This document shows, piece after piece, positions 27,001 through 39,000 of a DNA stretch of 64,000 bases. Each line of letters opens with the position of its first letter. Position 1 is the first letter of the stretch. Origin of the DNA: Heloderma charlesbogerti (Eukaryota > Chordata > Lepidosauria > Squamata > Helodermatidae); contig JANEZZ010001897.1 of the NCBI GenBank assembly GCA_026122225.1, forward strand, positions 620,001-684,000. Reading direction: 5' to 3'. Below the pieces are notes generated by a model, which saw only the letters and a program-made list of their open reading frames with translations, searched no databases and was not told where the DNA came from. A program made the translations under genes and the position numbers.

Positions 27001-30000
27001 CTAGAAACCATGCAGTCAGTAACATCCTAGAGAGTCAGAGACATCTTGAACAAAGAACATGCATGCTTTCTAGCCCTGCTTGGCAGGACATCCAGGCCCA
27101 GCAGAAATGTAGTGAGACAGCTTAAATAACCGTTTTGAGATTTTTATGCAATTTTTCCTGCAATTTCTGTATTAATCTTTTATGTGATGTATGTTTACTC
27201 CTCTGGTAATCAAAATTGTGTTTACAATTCATAAAAGAGATTGCCTAGATTGTTTGATTACATGGTTCCTCGGAAAGGACTTTAGGGCCAGATTACCAAG
27301 GGAAGTCCACAACTTTGGTTAGGACAAACAGGGATGTTCCAGGTCTTAAAGCAGCTCACCACCATGACTTATGTTTATTATTATTTTGTTTATGTTTAAC
27401 AAAATAGCCCTTGCTAACAGTACCAACTACACTCAGAAGTACCCCCACAGAGGTTAATCAGGTTTACTTCCAGGTAGGTGCGTAAAGGATTGCATCCTAA
27501 GACACTGTATGCCCCAGCCATGGGCTGCTAAGGTTTAGAGGTGCAGGGATAATGATAAGCCAGATCCAGGTTTGCTTACAAGGAGACTTTATTGAGTACT
27601 TACAGCACACAGGTGTACCCAATGGTTAGATCAGACAGCTTCTCTGAACCCAGAACCATGGGGTAAAATGGGTTTTATACCATACAAGTTAGCAGTGAGG
27701 CAGCATGACAGCAGCAAGTGTTAATTAGCATTCATCTGCAACTTTCCCAGCATAGACTAACAGTACTTGTGCAGAGGGAAAACGATCAGAACTTTCCCAG
27801 CACATACACCTGTAGCTCGGCATAAACACAGCCTCACTTCTCAGGCACATCCTAGGCCCTGATAAGATAAATGGTAGCTCATTAGCATGGAATGTGCTGA
27901 GGTGGTGATATCGACCTCTGACTCATCTCACATGCTCAGAGGCCCACAAGCAAGGAAATTGCACTTATAATGAACCTGAAGAGAGCACTATGGTTCTCTA
28001 GGCCCCTCTAAAACTACAGATCACTTCGTTACAGGCCTGGGACCATTACAGACACCTTTCAGGACTGGACTATGTTTACTTCTGTGAACGTACACTTGGA
28101 GGGAGATAGACAGAAGAAGAAACCTTTACTGGCATAATAGAAATACTCTGGTCTCTAAGCAGAACTGATGGTATTAGCGCCCTGATACTAGAATCAAATA
28201 GTAAGCAAATTCTAAGGCTAGCAGACTGAGAGTGGATTAATTTGGAACACCATATGTTCCCGAAAGTTTAAGGAGTAGAAGGCCATCTTAACATCTTTTC
28301 TTTTTTAGGATGAAGGCCACACTGTAGTTGCCAGAAACTATGTCACGTGGCTAGACTGTTATACAATGTAGTGTGCAAAAGAGACCCAGGTCTAGCTGCA
28401 ATGACAAGACAACCTGAGGATGCTGAAAGCAGTTGCCAAGCAACCACCCCATGTGCTTTTCCTAGTTCCATCCATCTCCTGCAGATAATGCCAGCCTGGA
28501 GCTTTCAGACTTAGCTAGCTTGGATGAAATTACAGGAGTAATAGGCCCCATCCTCATTAGGCACCCTACTGAGATCATCTGTGTAGAACTAGGAAGACAC
28601 AAAATAACGAAATAATAGCAGGAGCAATACCGGGTTGATGGTGGCATGTTCACGCACAATGGGTAATGAAAGAGGTCCGCACACACCCTTTGGGAGGACA
28701 GTGATCCAGGGTTTTGTTGATCAAAGCCCCAATGAAAACCTGATAGGATCTACACTGTATGAAACCAGATTAAGTTTATTTTCCATGTAAGAATGTAACG
28801 GTGACAGGATAAAGGATATGGCTTGAGGAGCAACTGAATAAGCTAAACAGCTGAAAGTTTCAAAGGAAGTAAGTGATAGGAAATGGTAAAAGGAGACAGA
28901 AAATACAGGAAAAAACTTACAATTCAGCTTTTTCTGCCATTTGAATGAGCCTGTTCTCTTCAAACTGTACTATGCCTCCAGCTTGCAGCAATTCTAGAAG
29001 AACCTATTAGCATGAAATAAGTAGTATATAAGTGAGCAGGCAACCAGAATTCCCAACATGCTTCTCCTGTACAGCCACGAACTGTCAATGCAACAGCATT
29101 TTCAGACACTGAGGGTAGGATCCAATGTTAGCCCTACGTAGACCCACTGAAATGAATGGGATTTAATTTATTGTGATGAACTTGCCTCATTCATTTCAAT
29201 GGGTCTACTCTACATAGGACTAATGTTGGATACTACCCCAAGAGCTAAATGTCATGCCTCCAAGCTTTGCTCTGCCACTGTAGTATGTCTTTTTTCCCCT
29301 TCTAGTTGGGACACTTTCCCCTTCCCAAACAAAACCCTAAGACTTTTTTTTTTCATCCTTTGACTTTCAGGGAGAAGGCTACACCCAGGGGATGGGCAAC
29401 CTGGTGCTCTCCAAATGTTTCAGACTACAACTCCCACAATCCCTCACCATTGGCCATGCAAGCTGGAGCTGATGGGAGTTGTACTCTAGAACATCTGGAG
29501 GGTCCCAGGTTGCCTACCCCTGCTATAACCCTTCTCCCCAGCATGCTAAATTTGTATATACAGGGAGTTGCCTAATGGAGTAATTTTTACACATGTGATT
29601 TCTCAGCTGGAGTCTGAATTAGCACAACTTGGCAACAGATACATCTTATGAAGCTATTATTTAGAAAAAGGAAGTTGCAATGTAATTTTAGGTGTCAACA
29701 TATTTTGGAGGATTGTTTTAAACATTTTTGGTCTTCCCATGCCTGATCCAAATCCATTGTGATTTACCCAGTCCTTATCATTAATTCTTCCCTGCTTTCA
29801 TGTCTGCATACATCCTGCCCACGTGACAGTTTTCCACCCATCTTCCAGCCCCTCTGGTCATCTACAGCCTACCACGTCCTCGTTTGCATTCTGCAGTCCC
29901 TCCATCCCTCTCACAATTTTGTGCCTCCACCCCTTCTTCCTGAACTGCGGATAGACAACAAAGATCAAGACTGAAGAGGTATCAGGGAAGCACTGAGCTC

Positions 30001-33000
30001 CATATTCCTATACATTCCCACAGTTTTCTCCTCACCATACAGGAACAGAGTTCACCAAGCTAATGGGGAAATCAACCTATATACATAGAGATGGCATCTT
30101 CACACACCACTTTTCTCCTTTTTCCTTTTCTCTAAAATAAATTCCTTTTCTCTAAAATAAATTCCATTGGTATTCGTGGAATCAGTCACAAGTCTGACAA
30201 CAGAAAATGATGCCACAGTGCAACCACCAGGGCTGGCCATTCATTTTGGGTGTAGCATGGCCATTATTTGGGGCTGCATTTGAACACACTGCATGTTTGT
30301 GTTTTCTGCACTGCTATGAAAACATTCAAATACTATTCCTTCAATTACGGTGTACATTTTGTTGGCTCACATTAATATCATATAGAGGCTGCCACTTGCT
30401 CTCCAGCTGCTGCTGCTCACCTGTCAGTGAGGAGTGCCAGTTTTAGCATTCCTGCTCTAAAGTCTGGTCATTCTTAGCAATGACCTTCCTTTCTTAACCA
30501 TGCGTCACTCTCACAACATGATTTATTCCTGGAAGGATTCATACCTGCTGTCTCTCAGAGTGGCGTGAATCATCATCAGGACTGCAGAGAAATTCAAGGA
30601 CCTGGACAGAAAGGGAACACTATTATATATATTTTTGTTCCATTCCCAAAATATACCACCTCATCTCAGAACTATAACTTATCTACCAGTTCTGGGTAAA
30701 GAAATACTTGAGATGAAACGTACATTGGCACGAATATAACGTTTTAGAAAAGTAGTCCAATCTCCAGAATTATTTGTTGTTGTTGTTCAGTCGTGTCCGA
30801 CTCTTCGTGACCTCATGGACCATAGCACGCCAGGCCTTCCTGTTCTCTGCTCTCTCCCGGAGTGTGCGCAAATTCATATTCATTGCATCGGTGATGCTAT
30901 CTAGCCATCTCATCCTCTGCCATCCCCTTCTCCTTTTGCCTTCAATCTTTCCCAGCATCAGGGTCTTTTCCAGAGAGTTTTCTCTTCGCATTAGGTGGCC
31001 AAAATATTTGAGCTTCAGCTTCAGTATCTGTCCTTCCAATGAGCACTCAGGGTTGATTTCCTTTAGGATTGACTGATTTGACTTTCTTGCAGTCCAGGGA
31101 ACTCATAAGAGTCTTCTCCAGCACCACAGTTCGAAGGCATCGATTCTTCGGCGCTCAGCCTTCCTTACAGTCCAGCGCTCACAGCCATACGTTACTACTG
31201 GGAAAACCATAGCTTTGCTTATACGAACCTTTGTCAACAAGGTGATGTCTCTGCTTCTTACTATGCTGTCTAGCTTTGCCATAGCTTTCCTCCCAAGGAG
31301 CAAGCGACTTTTAATTTCATGGCTACAGTCACCATCTGCAGTGATCTTGGAGCCCAAGAAAGTAAAAACTGTCACTGCTTCCATTTCTTCCCCTTCTATA
31401 TGCCAGGAAGTGATGGGGCCAGATGCCATGATCTTAGTTTTGTTAATGTTGAGTTTCAGACCAGCTTTTGCACTCTCCACTTTCATCCTCAACAAGAGGC
31501 TCTTTAGATCCTCTTCGCTTTCTGCCATTAGGGTGGTATCGTCTGCGTATCTGAGGTTGTTGATAATTCTCCCGGCAATCTTAATTCCGACCTGTGATTC
31601 ATCCAACCTGGCGTTTCTCACGATGTACTCTGCATATAAGTTAAATAAGCAGGGTGACAATATACAGCCTTGTCGTACTCTTTCCCAATTTTGAACCAAT
31701 CGGTTGTTCCATGTCCGGTTCTTACTGTTGCTTCTTGACCCTCGTACAGGTTTCTCAGGAGACAGGTAAGGTGGTCTGGTACTCCCATCTCTTTCAGAAT
31801 TTGCCACAGTTTGTGGTGATCCACACAATCAAAGGCTTTAGTGTAGTCAGTGAAGCAGAAAGAGATGTTTTTCTGGAATTCTCTTGCTTTCTCCATGATC
31901 CAGCGAATGTTGGCGATTTGATCTCTAGTTCCTCTGCCTCTTCGAAACCCAGCTTGTACTTCCGGTAGTTCTCGGTTCACATACCGCTGAAGCCTAGCTT
32001 GTAGGATTTTGAGCATAACCTTGCTGGCATGTGAGGTGAGTGCAATTGTACGGTAGTTTGAACACTCTTTGGCATTGCCCTTCTTTGGAATTGGAATGTA
32101 AACTGACCTTTTCCAGTCTTGTGGCCACTGCTGAGTGTTCCAAATTTGTTGGCATATTGAGTGCAGCACTTTAACAGCATCATCTTTTAGGATTTTAAAT
32201 AGCTCAGCTGGAATACTGTCATCTGCGCTAGCTTTGTTGTTAGTAATGCTTCCTAAGGCCCATTTGACTTCACTCTCTCCAGAATACTTAGAATTAATTT
32301 TGTGATGTGCAAATTCAGCAAAGAAAGAGCTATAGGACAACCATTTACATCTCAAGTTCTATTTTTCTGTTCTGAAAATCCTCCCACATGTCTCTTAGTT
32401 CCTCACATTCACATTATAAAATCAGTGCCAACAGATTTCCCAGGTTTTATCCCAATCCTTCTTACACAACATATATCGGAATTATGCACACTGTACACAA
32501 CTCTGTTTTTTTAAATAAGAATAGCAATGATAAGACTTTAGGCACTTTAGAAATAAAACTAGCACTTCCCCCTCATTTGTAGCTTCCCCATTTTACCTGG
32601 TCAAATAGTGTCCTGTTCACAAACAGTGTGTTGTTGGGCTTAGCAAGCTGTCGGGCAAGGAAAGTAAAGAGACATCCAACTTGTGATGGGGTAAAATCGG
32701 AGTTCTCCACCATAACCTAGAGGATTGAAGCAACTCAATTTATTAGGTTGGTACATATTATAACTTCACACACATGAAGTAGAACAAACAGCAGATAACA
32801 AGAAGCCAAACACACAGCATTTCAGTCTGTGTAGCAGACTAAAATTAGATGCATGTTGTGAGATCAAGATAGCTGCATAAACATAGCTGTATATACCTGT
32901 GAAATCTGTATCTCCAGACAAGCCAAATAACTAAAATGGAATTTTTAATTCACATAAGTTTGAGGTAAGCACACATTAGTTTTTTCAAGGAAAGCATGCA

Positions 33001-36000
33001 TGACTTCACTTGCCACTGCACTGCTTGTGCTGTGTAGGCGAATAATATATCATTATATTTGCCATAACTTAAATTCAACTCGTCACAGAGTGGATATGAA
33101 CATCAACTCTGAAACCTTATCACTGGAAGCAGATATAGCCGTATCATTGAAAAGAAGTCATATTACACTGCCTTGCAGTAGCCGCTGACATTGTTCTGAA
33201 CTTATCAGTGAAATAACACTAGGCATTGCTTGAGCAGTCTATGAAAAACTCAGCAGCCCACCATAAATAACTGAACAATGGTAGAAGGCAGGGAGTAGAT
33301 GGAAGTGAGCCAGTAGGAAAAAATCCCATTTTCTCTCACCAAGGAGCAACCAGAAATTTTATCTTTTGAAGGACAAGATTTCCTCAAGTTATTTATGACA
33401 GGTTTTAAACAATGATGACATTAAAATTTGCTCTTCTACACATACAGAATTGCTGATGCTCCCATTTATTCCAGAGGATACCATATTATCCACATTTTGC
33501 ACTTTTGAAAGCATTGCTATTATGCACACAGAATTATTATAGCATTTTAAATAAAGTATTCTATAAATCCATACTAAATCTTTCAGCTGTGTTTCGGAAA
33601 TCTGGGATTCCAAGTAATAGTGTGCACATAATAGTGTTCACAGAATTATGAAGGAAGCCAATCATCTATCATATCTAGCCAGAGGTGAAACAGAATTTTA
33701 CCACTCCCCTGCTTGGATAGGAATGTGTTATAAAATTCTTATCACCATATGGGTGGATGTTTTGGACAATTTGCTTTCTACATGGTTACACACCATGGCA
33801 AGAATGACTTGGCAAATGGACATTTGTAGCTATAGTAAATTCTGCTGTGATCTTTAATTTCACAGATCTTAAACAGTTGTCACCTGCAAAGATGAGGGGC
33901 AAAATAAAAGGGGCATTCTGAGCATCATGCAGGTGTTTTGAACCGCTTTCAGCCCAAGAGCCAAATTGGAGAAGCTCTCAGGGGCCACATTCCAGTGGTG
34001 GCCAGGACTGAATGAAAAGGGGCAGGGCCAAAAATACTAAAAATTCCAGCATATGTTAAGGCTCTTGCAGCCAATAACTAAGCCTTAGGAGAGGTATTTC
34101 AACCTTTTAAAATGGGGAAAACCTGCACAAAAACCAAGAAACCACCAAAGAATTGGTGGTGGGGGGGGAACGGGTAGGGCCAGGGGAAGGGGGTGCAGCC
34201 TTCTGGGGAATCCTGCAGGGCTAGACTGGGGCCCCAGGGGGCTTGAGGTTCTGCATGCCTGCTCAAAGGAATATGAAAGGGAACAACAACATTAGTTATG
34301 TTGTATCAACAGAGTAAATAGTTTATCTCATGACCCAGTTAAGAACCATGTACAAGTTGAGCTAGGATGGTCAGTTTATAAGCTTACCACTTCCCCTAGG
34401 AGGCATGCATGCATGCACACACAGCAATGGCTTAGCTTTCAGAAACTCATTCACAAATGTGGAGCAACTCAGAAACTGGGATATTTTAATTTCTAAACTA
34501 TTGCTAATATTGATGAAATTGGACTTTTAAAATTAAAACACAACTATAATCCCAACATTAGGATATATCTGCAATCTAGTCAGTTTATTACAGTACAAGT
34601 GACTTTTTAAAATGGCACATATATTTTTATTATAGATTTCTGACAGTTTTGTTTTAACAGGTTAGGCTGATTGGTTCTGATATTCAAAAAGATCTGTTAC
34701 ACATCATCTTGTAGAAAAAGAAATATGAGTAGGCTGACCAAGACCAAAAAGTGCTGTCACAGCAATTATAAATGAAAATCTAACTGTTATTTGCCTTAGA
34801 CAAAGTTTTTTAAAAAATTATCACTACAAAGACCAAATTACATGACTCGTACCAAAAAAAGAAATTGCCTTCAAAAGTTTAAAAAGCTCTGGCAATAAGC
34901 AACCACTTTGGAAGCAACTTTAGCCCCTGTGGCCAAGTTTCCTACCTTTGTGCTTTTCTCAGTACGAGATCATCCATTCAACTTCTCCACTACACACCAG
35001 CCAGCAGAGCTCCATTCTACTTACTCCATATGACAAATATATTAACCATTAACATGGTGCTAGTCTGGTCAATTGCTTCTCTGGGCAGTATCCAACAGCG
35101 TCATTCCGCAAACCCAAATAACACTAGCTGAGCTCTGCCAAATCTTTCTGTTGTGCAAATGAAATGTGCAAGCAGTTGCACAATGGGTTGCCCAAGTGGA
35201 ATGCAGAAGCAGTTGCACAAGTGTAATGCACAATTGGTTGCACAATTGCGCTTCTGCGAACATAACTTTAGTTGGATTCTCCTCTTGCCCATAGTTCGAA
35301 ACCTAGTTTCCACTATTGCAACAGCATTTGCGCTAACAGAATGACACAGTCCAATACTGTCCTCTGTTCTCAGATCAATTATTTCTTCTGTCTTCTTACA
35401 TAATTCAGGGCTCTTACAGTCCCTTCACAAATACCAAAACTGCCCATGGCATCTCAAACAATTTATGTGAAGGACTCCCCTTCTCCCACCAAGAACACTT
35501 AGACCGACATCTCATCTGCCGGCAAGACTGTCCCAGCTCTCGAGCTACACCAAGGCTTATACAACCTGACAACCTGAAACTGTGTTGGACAAAAAAGCAT
35601 AGAAGCTCAGACACACCTGCCTAGCAAACCTTAGTGTCCTTGGTTAATAGGGCTAGCACAAACCAAGTAGGACATTGAGAGAAACATAAGAGAAAAAAGA
35701 TGAGTTTAATAATTCCTTAAAGTGAGACAAAGAAAAGGCCAACTTTAATGGGAATTCCCATTAAAGGGAATTCCATGAATAGGAGGCCACAAAAGGAAAG
35801 CTCTTTATAACTAACACAAGAGAGTGAAAGTTTAAGATTAGTATTTGATGGATAGAGCACCATAAAAGAGAACAGAGGAAGGCCACATTCATATGCTTGT
35901 CCATGTATTTATAAGTCAAATCCAAATTTCTCCAAATGTTGTGATGTACTTCTTCATTCAGGAGAACTGTTGTTGTTCAGTCGTTCAGTCGTGTCCGACT

Positions 36001-39000
36001 CTTCGTGACCCCATGGACCATAGCACGCCAGGCCTTCCTGTCCTCCGCTCTCTCCCGTAGTGTGCTCAAGTTCATATTCATTGCATCCGTGATGCTATCT
36101 AGCCATCTCATCCTCTGCCGTCCCCTTCTCCTTTTGCCTTCAATCTTTCCCAGCATCAGCGTCTTTTCCAGAGAGTTTTCTCTTCGCATTAGGTGGCCAA
36201 AATATTGGAGCTTCAGCTTCAGTATCTGTCCTTCCAATGAGCACTCAGGGTTGATTTCCTTTAGGATGGACTGATTTGACCTCCTTGCAGTCCAGGGGAC
36301 TCCTAAGAGTCTTCTCCAGCACCACAGTTCGAAGGCATCGATTCTTCGGCGCTCAGCCTTCCTTGCAGTCCAGCTCTCACAGCCATACGTTACTACTGGG
36401 AAAACCATAGCTTTGATTATACAGACCTTTGTCGGCAAGGTGATGTCTCTGCTTCTTACTATGCTGTCTAGCTTTGCCATAGCCTTCCTCCCAAGGAGCA
36501 AGCGTCTTTTAATTTCATGGCTACAGTCACCATCTGCAGTGATCTTGGAACCCAAGAAAATAAAATCTGTCACTGCTTCCATTTCTTCCCCTTCCATATG
36601 CCAGGAAGTGATGGGGCCAGATGCCATGATCTTAGTTTTGTTAATGTTGAGTTTCAGACCAGCTTTTGCACTCTCCACTTTCACCCTCAACAAGAGGCTC
36701 TTTAGATCCTCTTCGCTTTCTGCCATTAGGGTGGTATCGTCTGCGTATCTGAGGTTGTTGATAATTCTCCCGGCAATCTTAATTCCGACCTGTGATTCAT
36801 CCAACCCGGCGTTTCTCATGATGTACTCTGCACATAAGTTAAATAAGCAGGGCGACAATTTACAGCCTTGTCGTACTCTTTTCCCAATTTTGAACCAATC
36901 GGTTGTTCCATGTCCGGTTCTTACTGTTGCTTCTTGACCCTCGTACAGGTTTCTCAGGAGACAGGTAAGGTGGTCTGGTACCCCCATCTCTTTCACAATT
37001 TGCCACAGTTTGTTGTGATCCACACAATCAAAGGCTTTAGCGTAGTCAATGAAGCAGAAATAGACGTTTTTCTGGAATTCTCTTGCTTTCTCCATGATCC
37101 AGCGAATGTTGGCGATTTGATCTCTAGTTCCTCTGCCTCTTCGGAACCCAGCTTGTACTTCCGGTAGTTCTCGGTTCACATACTGGTGAAGCCTAGCTTG
37201 TAGGATTTTGAGCATAACTTTGCTGGCATGTGAAATGAGCACAATTGTACGGTACTTGGAACACTCTTTGGCATTGCCCTTCATTGGAATGTAAACTGAC
37301 TTTTTCCAGTCTTGTGGCCACTGTTGAGTGTTCCAAATTTGTTGGCATATTGAGTACAGCACTTTAACAGCATCATCTTTTAGGATTTTAAATAGCTCAG
37401 CTGGAATACTGTCATCTCCGCTAGCTTTTCTTGTTAGTAATGCTTCCTAAGGCCCACTTGACTTCGCTTTCCAGTTCAGGCTGCAGTTCAGTGACCGCAC
37501 TATCATGGCTATCAGGGACATCCAGATCTTTCCTGTATCCAGATCTTTCCTGTATAGTTCTTCTGTGTATTCTTTCCACCTCTTCTTAATCTCATCTGCT
37601 TCTGTTAGGTCCCTGCCTTCTTTGCCCTTTATCATGCGCGTCTTTGCACAAAACGTTCCCTTGAGATCTCCAATTTTCTTGAAAAGATCTCTAGTCTTTC
37701 CCATTCTATTGTTTTCCTCCATTTCTTTGCATTGTTCATTTAAGAAGGCCTTCTTGTCTCTCCTTGCTATTCTCTGTCTTGTCTCTCTGCATTCAGTTGG
37801 ATATATCTTCCCCTTTCTCCCTTGCTTTTTGCTTCCCTTCTTTCCTCAGCTACTTGCAAGGCCTCATCAGACAGCCACTTGGCTTTCTTGCATTTCTTTT
37901 TCTTGGGGATGGATTGAGTTGCTGCCTCCTGAACAATGTTACGGACCTCTGTCCGTAGTTCCTCAGGCACTCTATCAGGTCTAATCCCTTAAATCTATTC
38001 CTCACCTCCACTGTATATTCATAAGGGATATGATTTAGGTCATACCTGAATCGTTTAGTGGTTTTCCCTACGTTCTTCAATTTAAGCTGAAATTTTGACT
38101 GAAGAACAAAACTGAGCCCAGTTGAACCCACATGACATTCCATTATAAGGAATACTTATAGTATACTTTAAAATTTGTCAACTCAACAAGTTTAAGAGTA
38201 AGGATGTATTGATGAGTGTATTTTTTCATGCTTTTGGCAAACAAAACTATATTTTATAATGGAAAATATTTGCCAAGTATTTCTGACCATTCCTGAGACA
38301 GCAATGAATAATTAAAATTCAGAAAATATTTCTCATCCAAGTATCTCAATATACCTTCCAAAAGAAGGTGGTCAAGCAAGAAGCCCTACATGCTTCTTAA
38401 CAATAATCAAGTTCCACCAGGAATACATTTACTGACTTCCCAAAAGAAGTACTCTGAGCCAGTGACATGACTAAAAGGAATACAAACTGTACAGCGATAA
38501 TCCATCTTTTACTGTGGCCACCACTAAAACAAGGGAAAACTTACCTTGAGTAGGATATCCACAATTCTCTGTTGGTACTCCACAGCTTGCTTGTCATTCT
38601 TAAAGTCTTCAAATGTCTTTGTTAGAGAATGCCATTGGGAAGAAAGAAAAGAATACATCACGCATTTATTCTCACAGAATGAGAAATACGAAAAAATAAG
38701 TCAGCACTGGCTCTTTTTACACACTTCCTTCATTGTGTCACAGTGGCCATGTTCAGACAGTGAAATCCTGGATTACGCCAGAATATGCAGAGCTTCATGC
38801 AGCTGCATGCAGCCCCTCTGCCTCCACTTTGCTCCTCTTTGTGTGAATGGAGAAACAAGCCAAGCCGCAGTTAACCAGAATTCATCAGCCAGCATTAAAA
38901 TATGGCTTCAGATCCTCTCTTCTTTGGAAGCTACTAACCACTGTTTTCCAGATCAGATGTAACAGGAAGCTATGGTTAACTGCTATGCTTAATTGCGGCC

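Larger units (their letters stand above)
25959..28920 (-). other. VPS8 intron 13
   Basis: Holds the solo LTR (27506-28050), an L2-like degraded stretch near 26570-26800 and a foldback relative near 27420-27500. 28056-28920 is unassigned. Confidence 0.8.
29004..30544 (-). other. VPS8 intron 12
   Basis: Holds foldback family 2 copy 1, foldback family 1 copy 2 and a 20-bp tandem duplication. The rest is unassigned. Confidence 0.8.
35968..38120 (-). mobile_element. BovB LINE, longest copy (linker plus RT)
   Basis: About 2.15 kb, 5'-truncated downstream of the endonuclease. In order on the minus strand: linker (VGKTTKRFRYDLN, then PKKKKCKKAKWLSDEALQ), NNRMGKTRDLFKKI, and the reverse transcriptase. 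Two frameshifts or insertions separate linker from RT. The left boundary is the conserved RTE 3' tail with short GTT repeats on the plus strand. The 5' boundary is approximate. It is highly similar to the copy at 30775, with about one mismatch per 60-base line in parts of the RT. Confidence 0.95.
32717..38544 (-). other. VPS8 intron 10
   Basis: 5.8 kb. Holds foldback family 2 copy 2 and the longest BovB (35968-38120). A G-rich stretch near 34150-34250 looks like part of an old element. 32717-33930 shows nothing recognisable. Confidence 0.8.

Noticed and set aside
30121..30162. A satellite or CRISPR-like array
   Set aside because: Only two adjacent copies of a 20-bp unit. It is a simple tandem duplication, and CRISPR arrays do not occur in vertebrate nuclear DNA.
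31215..37984. Several plus-strand open frames of 90-174 codons
   Set aside because: All are antisense to BovB coding sequence and occur in parallel in both BovB copies.
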